DNA of 64,000 bases from Taudactylus pleione (GCA_031769625.1 JAUIMM010000171.1:1240001-1304000); one strand, 5' to 3'; counted from the stretch's first letter, positions 22,106 through 34,361 are shown. Program-made: numbers and translations. The notes: generated from the sequence alone by a model not told the origin.

Positions 22106-23415
22106 TGTGACCAGATGGCTTCCAGCCTGGACTCCCGATCACAGGTTGGGGTTTCAATCTCCACTTGACCTTGGGGTATTAGGGATTCCCACTTACCATC
22201 AGTGACCGCCTGTCACTGACTCTGCCCACTGCGCCGTGGGAGTAACGATACTGCCACAACCAAACTCTACCATTGGCATTTGGAACCACTTCTTAGGTAC
22301 ACTCAGGCTCCTACCGCCGGCGCCTGGAACCACTCTGCTGCATATGCATCGACTGGCTGCGGCCACACCCCCTGATTGGTGTCGCCTGATTCTTCCTGAT
22401 CGCTCGCAATGGACCAGGCTGTGGACGGTAGCTTGGCAGAGGGCTTGAACTTGGAGACGCGGAGCTCCTACCCAGAACAGCCGGAGAATGGAATAGTGTA
22501 GTGAGCAATTCTGTTGGTTGCAGGATTGAGATACAATTGTAGTAAAGGCAAGATGTTTATTGCTCAATGGTCTTCAAAAAAATCCATCCCTTCAGATTGA
22601 AGGGGAATATCAGCATACAAGATGTTACAGAATTCAAACAGCAGTTCTTTTCCACAAAAGATTTTCAAGGATGTTCAACTACACAGGCTCACAGGCCCTC
22701 TTTTTATATAATTTTTACACACAATATCCACCCTGTGTATCCTCTTAGCCAATCAGGCTATCTCACAAAACATAAATAAATACGTCTTACATTTAACAGA
22801 AATTAAATCAATTTCCTCAACACAACCCAAAAACATTTGGCTTTCCTAAGCACAAACTGAGTTAGCATATACTGTTTCTGAAAAGGTAAATATATTTCTA
22901 TTGCATTCGTCACATGTCTATGACTAAAACCAGTTTTGGGTTTATGAGTCTTAGCACCTTCTAAGTTCTTACACACAATAGAAGCTTCCTAAACAGAAAC
23001 AAATTGCTTTCCCCAAACTTGCAGGGGTATTGTACACAGAGACACACCAGAGACCTCTGCACATTGAATTCCAATGAAAGTGCTGTAAACGAAGGTTTGG
23101 TCACTACGTCAGGATAAATAACATATCACTAGGAGAATGTCTCATAACCATTTGACTTAAATGTTACAGCCTTCTAAAACAAAATAACTTATACATTCCT
23201 TATAAGTGCATAGGCTATACATTTAAAAAAATACATTTCCACAACTGTGCACAGCACATTGAATATAACATGTTCAAACACATTACATATACATTCGCAG
23301 TACGTGGCGCACTGCGCCTAAAGGTCCCTTTATAAATGGTGACGCGGCATGAGGGTTAATCTCTTCAGTGTCGTGGCAGCCATTTTACTCACGTGGGGTC
23401 GGCCTCCGGCCAACA
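22106..23415. repeat. LTR-like element (solo LTR), copy 1
   Basis: Begins TGTGACCAGATGGC and ends CGGCCTCCGGCCAACA. It matches 36855-39098 end to end, apart from insertions in that copy. The TG...CA termini and the 5-bp duplication around the other copy indicate an LTR. No matching target duplication is visible here (CATGG versus TGAAG), which may reflect decay or recombination. No internal retroviral genes are attached. Confidence 0.75.
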
Positions 23416-23849
23416 TGAAGTGATTTTAATTGTTTCTACAAATTTTTAGCACTCACCAGCATCATCATCCTCAGCAGCTTGGGTGCGTCACTTTGTGGAA
23501 GGTGCAATTTTCCAGTGTGAGGAAGGAAAGAAAAAAAATGGTTACAATGTCCTTTCTTTATTTTCAATAGAGACACTTGTACCAAAATACACTTAATTTC
23601 CTTAAAGACACAGGCAACATTAATGGTTGATTACTTTGCCTTCACAAAAATAAACAAAGCTGTATTTTGTAAATAAAAAAGAACACATTTGCACATGGAC
23701 ATTCCTCTGCTATGTTTGGTCATACTCAGGGTGATGCTTTAAGATTGTGCAATAAAGTTACAGTCAAAGTTTATAAAATTTATGACGAAAGAATACAACA
23801 CATTCAGAATTATTTAGTAAAGAGCACTTTACACATTATTTATATATCC
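23416..23849. other. AT-rich sequence, nothing recognised
   Basis: Lies between the solo LTR and the SANT-like fragment. It may be untranslated Harbinger sequence but carries no diagnostic motif. Confidence 0.4.
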
Positions 23850-24170
23850 TTACTCAACAGCTGCTGTTTGGGCGGATAGATGGTCCGTGTCCTCAATATG
23901 TGTCCCTGGGAGGTTTAGAGGTGGGATAACCTGCTTCAGCTTCTCTTCAAATAAAGTGAAATGGATGCGGACTGCTGGGCAACCCCCTGTCTTCCTGCTT
24001 TCAAACAGCTCCTCTACTATGTTAGCTATCAAAACTCTCTTAACTTACAGTTATCAACACACCGCTTGCAGGGACTCACAGCATTCACTGCCTCACAAAC
24101 CCCCTTCCATAAAGCCTTCTTGCGGGCCAGGGATGTGCAGTGCAGCCTCTGCCCCTAGCAGTCTATCATG
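23850..24170 (-). pseudogene. Possible SANT/Myb-like Harbinger partner, N-terminal part
   Basis: On the minus strand, 24165-24060 reads as RKKALWKGVCEAVNAVSPCKR, close in style to the Myb/SANT motif of Harbinger accessory proteins (W..I...VNAV.P..R). The downstream frame 24032-23850 gives VEELFESRKT and FEEKLKQVIPPLNLP. Stops near 24030 break the two. Harbinger partner proteins bind the transposon ends and import the nuclease. The distance to the nuclease fragment fits one old element split by the 1.3-kb LTR. Confidence 0.4.
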
Positions 24171-24299
24171 CACTGGCACATTTGCATGGAACATTGCAGT
24201 TTTCTTCATAGGAGAAGCATACATTGCATCAAATTTTAGTCTTGCTTGGCATAGGCGAAACTAGAGATCTGGTAATGGGTGGTCCCAGTTTTAGCATAT

Positions 24300-24331
<32 letters not shown>

Positions 24332-24332
24332 A
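24300..24332. repeat. (TA)n microsatellite
   Basis: About 15 TA dinucleotides. Confidence 0.95.
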
Positions 24333-24454
24333 TCTACAGTTGCAAGAGGCAGGGTGACTTAGAGAAAAGGGAACTTTTGTGCGTGCTTAGGGCACGCTCC
24401 CCCAAAAGAGGTGTGGTTAGTCAAATAAGGGGCATGGTTTTAAGGCACACACTT

Positions 24455-24720
24455 GTCACATTCCACAGTGCTTTACAGGGAATATTTGGCCATTCACATC
24501 AGTCCTTGACCCAGCAGAGCTTACCATCTTTATTCTATATATCTGCACACACATATACATTAGGGTTAATTTTTGCTGGGAGCCAATTAACCTACCAGTA
24601 TATTTTTTGCAATGTGGGAGAAAACCAGAGGAAGCCCGCGCATGCACGGGAAGACTATACAAACTCCACACAGTTGGGGCCATAGTGGGAATCATAACCT
24701 CAGTGCTGTGAGGCAGTATG
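24455..24720 (+). repeat. LINE L2-like 3' UTR fragment
   Basis: Successive words 'gggttaatttttgctgggag', 'ccaattaacctaccag', 'gtgggagaaaaccagaggaa', 'gaagactatacaaactccac' and 'acctcagtgctgtgaggcag' follow the order of vertebrate L2 3' ends. It is the same family as the fragment at 1-115. Confidence 0.7.
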
Positions 24721-25834
24721 GGGTGGGGGGGGTTAGTGGTGGAAAGCGCCTGACATTGCAGAAAGTGGGAAATGGTGTAGTGGTGCACAACCTTGCATCA
24801 TAGGCAAGGGAGGGGGGAGTGAGTGGTGCACTGCCTAGCATCACAAGGGGGTGAGAGAGGCACAGCCTGGCATTGCAGGGCATGAGTGGGGCACAGCCTG
24901 CATTACAGGGGGTGAAGGTAGCAGTGTGGTGACCTCTTGGCCTTCCTAGGGGGTGAGCACAGCTGGTACTAATGTAAGTATATTATGGCAGCACACGGTA
25001 TCAGTCACCTGGGTATTGGTTCCTCCTGGGCACTGTCCTCCTGCTCAGTCCTGAACTCCATGATCACATCTCCACTGGAAGGGTCGCAGCGGTCCCTGGG
25101 CCAGCAAGCTGAGGTTACTGGCTGCTGCTGCACAGGGTAGGTGGTCACATGTACACACAGCCTGTGATGTTCCTGCCTCTGATTGGCTGCTCCATTTGCG
25201 AGTGATTCAATTTAAAGAAGTGTCGGGGATAGGGGGGGACTGTGGAGCCCAGGTCCCAGCACTGGCAGCTCTCTCGCCTTTCTTACCTCAGCAGGCTGCC
25301 CGCTTGGTGGCATCCCCTGAAGAGAAGAGCGCCTCCTTGGCTTTGCTCCAGCTCAGCCGCAGGACCTCTGAGGACTTCTTGCAGCTAGGGGAATAACCTG
25401 GGGGCAGCGTGAACATGGCAGTGGCTGCAGACTACTGTCTGCTGCCCGCGTTCTGCTCCTCCCAAGGGTAACCAGCCTCTGCTTGTCAACCCCACCCATC
25501 CGCAATAGGCAGTACTGCTGACTTCATGCAATATAGAGGAACTGAGCAAATGGGTGGTCTTGTGCATCCCCGGATCACCCCCTCCAGTTTTGCCTGGGGC
25601 ACACACTGCATCCTCTACCTCCTCCTCATCATCCTTCTCTTCACCCTCCTCTACTAACTCTAGGGGATCAAACGGAACATTATACTCCTCCTCACACGAA
25701 CCATTCACTTCCTAGTAGCCAACCTGCAACAAACCAAACACACCATACTGTCTAACCTATCTCCACCTTCACAAAACCTATTGTGAGATTGATGCAAAAG
25801 TGATACTTTTATAGGGCTTGTGATGTCTAATGCC
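24721..25834. other. Intergenic, partly GC-rich, no accepted gene
   Basis: 24780-24920 is a degenerate repeat of 'aggcatgagtggggcacagcctggcatt'. 25020-25700 is richer in G+C and contains opposed open frames (25196-25396 plus; 25385-25708 minus, with an acidic EEGEEKDDEEEVEDAV run). Neither shows a domain, splice context or conservation that I can judge. Confidence 0.4.
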
Positions 25835-26163
25835 GCACATCCACTAGCAGATGAGGCAACGACAGTATGATTACAACATTGTTATCATACCGTCGTTCCC
25901 CATCACCTGCAGTGCCTACACTGAACGATTAGTTGTTCAGTGTAGGCACCCTCCATCATCCCCGAACATGGTCAATCTGTCATTATCGGTAGATTGACCG
26001 GCATGTTCAGGTGATGATTGATGTTGGAAACGATGAGCAGGAGCACGCATCGCTGGTCGTTTCTGACATTTTAGTGCCCGATTCATGCATGATTAATGGA
26101 CGACTGAACGATAACGATGTTGTTATCATTCATTCATTCATTAATATCTGCTAGTGGATGTGC
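25835..26163. mobile_element. MITE with perfect 18-bp terminal inverted repeats
   Basis: Starts GCACATCCACTAGCAGAT and ends with its exact complement. Inside, 25912-25949 is a perfect 15-bp stem with an 8-nt loop (GTGCCTACACTGAAC and its complement). No clear target duplication was read, so the superfamily is open. Confidence 0.85.
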
Positions 26164-29100
26164 ATCTTAAATCAGGTGACTTTGAAAGACCAATTACTAC
26201 ACCACTTTCTAAGGCAAGACCCCACATATAATGAAACTTGCTTTGTTATTTGTGGGGTTTTCACAGGTTTTCTCACCAGAAACCCGCATGGCGTCGCATG
26301 CGAGTTACGTAGGCACCTTGAAACTTGCAGTCTGTTACATGCTGTGAGTTTTGGAAGCTGCAGGAGGCATCTTAAGTAAAAAGATGCCCACTGCTGGCTT
26401 CTCTGATCCACTGCTGTGTCCGAAGATGCAGCATCAGATCAATTGCTTGAACACCGAACATCTGAGTAAACCTCAGGTTACTCAGGATGTCCATTGAAAT
26501 CACACTGCTGGAGCCAGTGAAGCTGCATCTAAGGATACAGCCAATGGCTTTAACATGCCAAAATATGGGGCAGACACGCCCCCATTTTCTGGAATGCTGC
26601 CCATTGCCGCCTCAAAATGATAGCAGCATGTCCATCATAGGGCACAGTGAGTGACATCGCATCCCCAGAATCTGCACATACAGTAGGCAGTGCGGCTCCT
26701 GGGTATGTGCTGATCCACTATTGGCCAACTGCGTAAATGATCTAAATAGCAACCACTGCTGAATCAGCCCCAATGGTTTTATGTTTTTCCCATTTCTATA
26801 TCAGTATACCTAAGAATATTTCAAGTGATAGATGTTAGTTTGATGACTTATTAGTAAATACATGCTTTCTTTCTGGGCAATCAGTACACTCATGGCCCAT
26901 GTAGAGTAGAGTAGCCATGCTCAGGATACCTACTGTACCAGTGGCTCAGGATAAGGTTTTCTTGGGAGGGGGTTTAATTGCACTTTTTATATCTTCTATA
27001 TAGTACACACCCAAAAGAAATTCTGGTGCCATGGAGATACATTGCCACTCCCCTTCAGCAGTGTGTGGCCATGCCCCCCCCCCCCCCCAACATGCTTTTT
27101 CATTTCCCTTAAAGGACCGATACCTGAAATTTGTAATGGCGGCTCTGCCAAATAGAAAACAAATGATGAAATTAGTATAAAGACATCACTTTAGTGCGCA
27201 CCCTACTTCTACTCTAGGTTCCTCGACATTTCTGCTTTTCTACAAAGAAAAGGTTAAACAGCTATGTTATGCGGAGGAAAACTGCTGCACATTACTGGTC
27301 AGGTGACTATTGATACATACCAGTGGTATAATTAAAAGTGGCTGTAATAGTGAATGGCATATATTGCCAGTAATTATTTTTATTAATAAATAGACCCCTT
27401 AATGTGTTATTTAAAAAAGGGTGGCTACTAAGGCTGCTAATGTGTTGTGTTGTGATTGTGAGCTTCTCTGTTTGAATAACAACTTTTCCTTAGTAAAGAT
27501 AAGCTGGAGATTGGGGATTTCATGATCTCATCAAACAAAAGTGTGAGAAGAACAGAAGGTAAATGAGGTTGAAAGCAAATAACATAGAATGTAAGGCAAC
27601 ATAACACTGTCTTAATCATGAAATGTAAGCAGCAACATAATTGGTAAACATGGCCAGAATATTGGTTTTGAGTATTCCATTACAGCAATGCAATTAATAT
27701 TTCCTGTTTCATAGCAGGATAATTTGTGATGATCATCAATATTCAAAAGATCTCAGATTTACACTAGCCTCAAGGTCACAGCCTGTGCTATTCACTATGT
27801 ATCAATTAATTAATTTATTTATCTTGTTGTAATATATGCACAGAGTCAGCAATATAGTACAATTTAAAAGCCTCCAGAGTGTTAAACTTTTCTTGCTTTC
27901 TTTTATGATTTCAAAACGTTTTATTAATTATGACATATGCAACTGCTAGTTATTGAACTGAGGATGAAAGGTATGAAAGCCATGAGCTCCATCATAGGGG
28001 GGATTTAATTTGGAGCAACTTTTTCAGCTCATGAAGGAACTATACAGATGAAAATGACAGTAACTGAAGCTAAAACTACATACAGTATGAGTAGCTGGTG
28101 GAGTGTTTCTTCACACAACCTGACCAGACAATTCATAATTGCTAAACTTATTTTTGTATCACTGCGACAAGAGGTGATGTAGATTGTTAGTTAACAATGC
28201 TCAAAGGCAGATTGGTCGATGACATGATGGGTCCGCTTGTATGTTTTTGTATTTGTTACTTTTTTTTAAATTGCTGCCAGAGTTATGGTCGGTTGTTGGT
28301 GAGATGGGAAGGGGTGACTAAATGGTGAGTAAACTGACTGGTGAGTAGTTCCCCTTTGCTGCATTCCTGATCCCCCTCACTGTACCCCTTCACAGCATCC
28401 CCACCCCCCTTTAAGGCACCCCCCGATCTCGCCATGATACCACACTTTCAATGCACTCCTGACCCCCCCTCATGTATATATATATACTTGTGGGCGACAC
28501 TTCTGAATTTCAAATAAAGACTCAATACTTCATACTGTACATTCATATTACCACAATCATGTATGCACCCTGCCTATGTGGTTCATATATACCAACTTGA
28601 TATGATATTGATAATCTCTTCCTGATGTTATTTATACAGGCTAAAGATGTTTGAAGTTTATTCTTAAGCCTCTCTCAGGTTTAACTGCTATTATAGGGAA
28701 TAAAACACTGTAGAACATGACAGTCAGGCATGCAATGGATCCAGAACACAATGTACACTTTTAGACATTTTTTTTTCAATCGCTTTTAGTACGTGATATT
28801 ACTTTTGGTTGTACTCAATACTACTTTAGAAGTTAATGTGACAGTAGTGGTATTTGTATGCCATTTTAGTGTTTTTACATTGAGTAAATCTATACAAGGT
28901 CATCTGGTTGGTTTTGGTGACATATAAGGAGCAACTGGATGGGTTTGTTGGCTTTGAGTTTACACAATGTAGTGATCCCAGTTTTCCACATATTACATTC
29001 ATTAACTACTGTACTTGGGGTACAGCACATTACTTTATAATGCTACATCCTGTACCCTGTTGCGGCAACTCCACCTAACATTGCTTATTGCTTTAGCCTT

Positions 29101-29330
29101 GCCTACCATTGATGTCTGTAGGAATAATGATGTGCTAATGCTGCCTACTTTGTGCCAGCTCCACCTATGGCTGATTTGGTCTTTTGTATAATGAATAAAC
29201 GGAGTCTCTCCACAGAGACCTTTGTCCTGTCCTTGGGTTCTTTCTGTCAAGAACACCTTGTGCAATGTTTTACCACCTAATATCTGACCATTATCTATTG
29301 CCTTATACATTTATAAAATCACACAACAAT
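26164..29330. other. Intergenic DNA, no gene recognised
   Basis: Holds a (C)15-like run near 27075-27089 and AT-rich sequence. 26170-26770 contains words typical of dispersed repeats ('gctgaatcagccccaatgg') but no delimitable element. No coding signal. Confidence 0.5.
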
Positions 29331-30090
29331 GGCCCATATTCAATTTGAAGTGTTAAGTCCGGAACCGCGTTAAGTTACTGCCGATGACGTCATTATCGCC
29401 TGTTTTGGTTTTCCTCCGTATTCAACTTGAAAGACTTTCCGCCTAGGCGGAAAGTCAATGCAGTGTAATAGGCGGTAAAATATCGCCTATGAATGGCAGG
29501 CGGAAAAAAGTGCAGAATTGGGGTTTTGGGATGCAACATTTCGGGAACCCCCCTGCACCCTTCAGACAGCCCCCCAAAGGTAATCTGTGTCAAAAAATTT
29601 TTGCAAAAAACTTAAGGACACCCCAAAATTTTACTTTGAAAAAGGGGGTGAAAAAAAAATGTTGGGTTACACAGTTAAAAAGTAGCGAACTTGACTCTGG
29701 GGGGTCCCCAAGTATGCCCCATGTGTTTTTTTGATTGCAGGTGTTTGCGGTAGGTGGATTTTTCCAGATTTTTTCAACTTCTCTTTTTCAACTTTAAATA
29801 TGCTGACCCCCATTTTTAAGTACCCCAAATTTGCTGGGATAACTTCTTTTCTGGAAAAAATACTCCTAAATACTATTCTTCATCAGGTATAGAAAAACAC
29901 TATTTATCAGCTATTGAGCCCATTTAAAAACACCAAATACTTTCAGCGAGCAAAATCGGGGGGTATAATAGTGAACCCCCATGTCAGAGCATCATTTGGG
30001 GGGTGACAGGCTGATTTCCCCAAAAATGACAGTACTTATCGCTAGTTACAGTATCGCCAGGTGCCGTTTACTAAAAATTTTGATATTTTA
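29331..30090. mobile_element. Truncated MITE-like element (GGCCCATATTCAATTTG end)
   Basis: The left end, GGCCCATATTCAATTTGAAG, resembles GGGCCTAATTCAG and GGGCCTGATTCAG ends found elsewhere in this window. Inner pairs such as 'ttgaaagactttccgcctag' and 'gcggaaagtcaatg' form short hairpins. No complementary right end was found before 31098; the copy is probably cut short. Confidence 0.4.
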
Positions 30091-31094
30091 CAACAGGCCC
30101 CGCCCTACATGAGTGCACTTCCCAAATTTTTTCCAGGGCCACTTTAAGTTCCCAATCCATCCTGACACTGTTATAGGTACGAGTACAATAATAAATGTAA
30201 TCCTTAGGCTTTTTCATTACTTAATATATAGACATATAAGACTTTCTGTAAAATATAGTTGTGTACAATCAGTTTGGGTCTCTAGAAATGAAGTAATCAG
30301 TTTGGGTCTCTAGAAATGAAGCTAGTGGCAAACATATTGCCACATGGTCAGAACTTATCTAATACAGTTTAACTCAGTTACATCTTGTAGGTGAAGTAAA
30401 GCGTGATCACACAAATAAGCTGTGGTATTTGACATCAATTGCCTGCAGTTGGTCTGTATTTCACATACATTTTTTATTGAAGCCTTTTGCTTCAAAAGAG
30501 CTTTTCATTTACAGACACAACAAAGCATTGCACAGAAATCCTTCACAAAACATGTTCAATTCCACTTTGTTGACTGCACACAGTGACTGGCTGCCTCCTG
30601 ATACTCAGTTGTGATCACAAGGCACCCGAGTAATTAACTCATTCCAAATGAATGGTCGGGGACACAGCCCCTGTGCATTCCTGTGTCCCAGGAAACTCAT
30701 TAGAGGAAAGAATTAGTTGAATTAATTATCTTTTTTTTTTTTTATCTCTGCCCATTGTTATGCTGCATTAATGGAATGACAATCACAGCAATCACCAACA
30801 ATGTTTAAGTAATATGAATATCTTACAAATTAGCAGTGTTATTCAGTTATTGTTTACCAATATTACTTTCATAAACATACTTAGTGGATACATTATATAA
30901 GAACAAAGTCATAAAAGGGCTGATATTCAGTTGAGAGCAAATCCAGCTATAGCTAAAATTTGCACCTGGAAAAAATGTTTTCCTCTGTTGAGGAAAACAT
31001 ATAAAGGCACAACCTGATTTATAGTTTTAAGCAGAGACAAATTTTGGCCACATACAGCCTTACGCAAAATAACGGTTCCCCAGGCACAGCAGAC
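30091..31094. other. AT-rich intergenic DNA with a 29-bp duplication
   Basis: 'gtaatcagtttgggtctcta' plus 'gaaatga' occurs twice in tandem around 30266-30319. No gene or family was recognised in the rest. Confidence 0.6.
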
Positions 31095-31097
31095 ACT

Positions 31098-31604
31098 GGG
31101 CCTGATTCAGACCCGCTTGAAAGCAGGTCGATGGCCGGGCAGTGCGCACGCGCATCATGCGCACTGCGTGTGAGCGAGCCCCGCAGCGAGCGAGAAATCA
31201 CTCACTGCGGGACTTTCTACAAGACAGGGCGGCTGTCGATGTTGATCGACAGCTCGCCCCGTTTTGTTGGCTCGGAGGGGGGGGGCTGGCCAAACGGAGG
31301 TGTTCCCGAAGGAACGCCTGCCGTTTGGGGGCGGCCCTACTGACATCACAAGTGATGTCAGTAGTGAGCTTCCTGCTCTATTAGAGCCGGAAGCTCACTG
31401 TGGCTTGCGGGAACGAGACCCTACCGCAAGGGTCTCGTCGCAATCCCGATGGTCACGATGGTTGTGACCATCACCTGGCCGCTCGCAAAAGCTGTGGGTG
31501 GTCACCCACAGCTTAGTGAGCAGCCAGGATGCCGCTTCCACAAAAAAAAACGCCCTGATTCAGAGCGAGCGCTCTGAAAGAGCGTCCGGCTCTGAATCAG
31601 GATC
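31098..31604. mobile_element. Hairpin-chain element, copy 1
   Basis: Starts GGGCCTGATTCAGACCC and ends with a terminal hairpin (31556-31601; 'gattcagagcgagcgctctg' facing 'gcgtccggctctgaatcag'). Between them are successive hairpins: 'ctgacatcacaagtgatgtcag', a triple 'gagaccct...agggtctc' pair, 'gatggtcacgatggttgtgaccatc' and 'agctgtgggtggtcacccacagct'. No target duplication is evident. The outer GCCC of the right end is lost. Confidence 0.8.
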
Positions 31605-31647
31605 ACAGGACAATACTTATTGTCTCTGTTCTCCTTGCAGGAACATA

Positions 31648-32189
31648 GGGCCTGATGCTATTTGCGGACGCTCGTTCTTAAAAAGGGGCCGGCTATTTAA
31701 ATTGAGCACTCGCTCTTTGCGGTGTGTTGACTCCTCTATGTCTGAGCGAGCAAACGAAAAATGCGCTCGCTATTTTGTAAAGACGCCCCTTTTCCGTTCG
31801 CATCACACATCATCTCCAGTATTTATTAGATTAATCGGGTACATCGAAAGGCATCTGAACTGCTCGCAGTGCTTGTGGTAGGTTTTTCCTACCGTAATCA
31901 CTGCGAGCAGTTCAGGCTAAAAGACAACCAAGTGACGTGGTCGATGATGCTCCTTTACTAATTATGCACTCTCCACTCCCCCGTTTTCAAGCACCTTCCC
32001 CTGTTACCACCCACAAACGGTACATTCTGTCAATCAAATTAGCAGTCCCTCGCTGTTTTGCGAGTGCACGATTTCCGACCGCAATGACTGGTTTGCGCAT
32101 GCGCATTACGATCCATACGCATGCGCAGTTGTGCTAACATTGCTCAGAGCGAACGAGCAGCCGCTTACGAGCGGCTCTAAATCAGGCCC
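31648..32189. mobile_element. MITE with GGGCCTGAT ends and 3-bp duplication
   Basis: It begins GGGCCTGATGCTATTTGCGG and ends CGGCTCTAAATCAGGCCC, flanked by ATA at 31645-31647 and 32190-32192. An inner hairpin, 'actgctcgcagtgcttgtgg' and 'taccgtaatcactgcgagca', sits near 31860-31910. Its ends resemble the hairpin-chain family but the interior differs. Confidence 0.7.
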
Positions 32190-32364
32190 ATATTCCCTGT
32201 GTGCTTCCGTATGGCCACTGTGACATCCTGAAGAAAGAAGCTGTACATGACATGCAAACTGAGGTGAGCACTAGCGGAACCCGTGAGGTATCTTACATTG
32301 GGAAGATATAAAAAATAACAAAAGAGAGAATTGGAGAAGTGCACAGCATAGACAGGGCCACTGA

Positions 32365-32392
32365 GAAAGAGAGAGAGAGAGAGAGAGAGAGA
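32365..32392. repeat. (GA)n microsatellite
   Basis: About 13 GA dinucleotides. Confidence 0.95.
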
Positions 32393-32475
32393 CATAATAA
32401 AGCAGTGACTGGAATGGGCATTGCAGATTGCCAGCAAGTGATCCAGCGACAAAGGCAAATACTCAAGTGTATAAT

Positions 32476-33025
32476 GGCCCTGATTCAGAGCCGGACGCTC
32501 TGACCAGAGCGCTCGCTCTGAATCAGGGCCCACCTCCATTAATATGGAGCGTCCTCCTGGACGCTCGTATAGCTGTGGGTCACCACCCACAGCATATACG
32601 AGCATGCAGGATGATGGTCGCGATGGTCTTGACCATCGCGACCATCGCCACTGCGAGCAGAAGCCTGCGGTTGAGTTTCTCAACCGCAAGGCCAGGAGTG
32701 ATTTTGGCTCTATCAGAGCCAAAATCACTCCCACTGACATCACTAGTGATGTCAGTGGGGCCGGCTTCTGACGGTAGGCGTTCCCTTGGGAACGCCTCCG
32801 TCTGGCAGGCACGCCCCCGGCACGCCCACCAAAGGGGGCGTGCTGTCAATCAACATCGACAGCACGCCCCCTTTGATCAGACACTACGAGCAAAGGAAAG
32901 TCCATCGCTCGTCGCGTCTTGCGCATGCGCACGACGAAGCTCCCTCCGTCGTGCGCATGCGCAGTGCAGACCATCGACCCACTTGCAAGCAGACAGCCGC
33001 TCGCGAGTGGGTCTGAATGAGGGCC
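32476..33025. mobile_element. Hairpin-chain element, copy 2 (best example)
   Basis: The ends are GGCCCTGATTCAGAGCC and GGGTCTGAATGAGGGCC. A terminal hairpin (32476-32531) precedes eight further perfect or near-perfect stem-loops: 32572-32593 (9-bp stem), 32613-32646 (16-bp stem, 2-nt loop), 32666-32688 (10-bp), 32697-32729 (15-bp), 32730-32759 (30-bp perfect palindrome with no loop), 32776-32797 (10-bp), 32831-32874 (17-bp) and 32921-32962 (16-bp). It encodes nothing; overlapping frames such as 32428-33111 exist only because the palindromes lack stops. No clean target duplication is seen here. Confidence 0.9.
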
Positions 33026-34361
33026 AAAGTCTCTACTACAAACCTGGTCCTCCTACTTTCTGTGGGGAAGACCAATATTTGATGAGAGAGTTCTTTTTAT
33101 TTAATGCATAGCCTTATCTCCCTATGTATATTACGTATTTAGGACATTACCCTTGATTCTTACAGATGTCATATCAGTAGTTAAAGTTAAATTAAATATA
33201 AAGAGATTTATTACATTAATTTGTGACATCCTTCTCTGTGCAAAAAACTGTGCTGGAATAATTAGTTATACATGCGGAATGAGACTTCCAATTTGTTGCC
33301 CCAGCTAATAGCCTTACTTTCTCTTGTTTGTTGCTCTATGTTAATTTTAGGCTTTGGGAGCACCACCAACACAACTAAATATGATATACTCAGAGATGTA
33401 GGATGGTTGGTTAATAAATAAATAAATATTTATCTGTATTTGGTTCTGTGTGGAATCTCTTTTTCTCTACTTCCAGTTTGTTTGCAGCGAACAGTGACAG
33501 GACCTGTTGTACATGCACAGAAATACCCCCTTTAGTAACCTGGTTTACCCTATTAACTACAGGCTAGATATCGATAATAAGAAAGGGGTAACTTCTTTAA
33601 GTATTTACACAGAAAGCTAGAGAGTAATATGGATTGCCACAAGACACCGCCGCGGCTTGTTACCTTTATGTTACTTCTTCCAGCCATAGGATTTGTCTGC
33701 TACCCCTGTCACCAGGCAACGTGGATGCCATACTGGGACGGCGCCCACAGTTGCTGGGAGACCAAGATGCCGTAGGGTCATGGGTGCTGCTGGGGCTTCT
33801 GGATAGATGTGCAGCATCCCAGCTCCCAGCTTTCAATCATCTGTGCACTTGCTGTCATTGGGTGAATGTCTTATTTTAGAATGTCTGGACCAGCGCCACG
33901 TTGCTGGTGATACTTTACACCCTGTGTGTGAAAGTTGGTTCCTGCCAGTCTGTCGGTACTCTTGTCTGATATTTGTCAGTTGTTGTCTTTACCACCTTGC
34001 CTGTCTTCCTGACTGTCTCAGCAGTTTTGTACCTGGGCTCAGTCTATGGCCTAGTCGCATCCGCTGCATTCACCCCTCAGTGATGACAACCATCACTGTT
34101 TTCAGTCATCTCCACCTGCCACTCACTAAACATCATCTGCAGTGCTGCCTGAGGTTTAACTATCTTCTACACCTCAGTGGCATCTCCTCCCTCCATATCG
34201 CACCTCGGCACTCGTGCCACACCACAGACCCTCAGGGTAGCATCACTGCCATCAAAGCCGCATCTCAGCCCTCAACACCGCATCTCGAAACTAGTGTCCA
34301 ACTCTGGCCCTCAAGGCAACACTCCAGCCCTCAAGGCCACATCCCAGCCCTCAATGCCGTG
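33026..34361. other. Intergenic DNA ending in a CCTCA-rich degenerate repeat
   Basis: No gene. 34140-34355 is a degenerate tandem of 'catctcagccctcaaca', 'caaggcaacactccagccct' type. It could be the interior of the truncated hAT that follows, since the element at 2569-3948 also holds a minisatellite. Confidence 0.45.

Noticed and set aside
22199..22567. 122-residue minus-strand frame
   Set aside because: Lies within an LTR-like repeat whose second copy does not keep the frame.
25188..25708. Possible first exon of a host gene (GC-richer, acidic frame on the minus strand)
   Set aside because: Opposed frames overlap, no splice-supported continuation or recognisable domain was found; left as intergenic.
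32428..33111. 227-residue open frame
   Set aside because: It spans a palindromic hairpin-chain element and is open on both strands; it reflects lack of stops in GC-rich palindromes.
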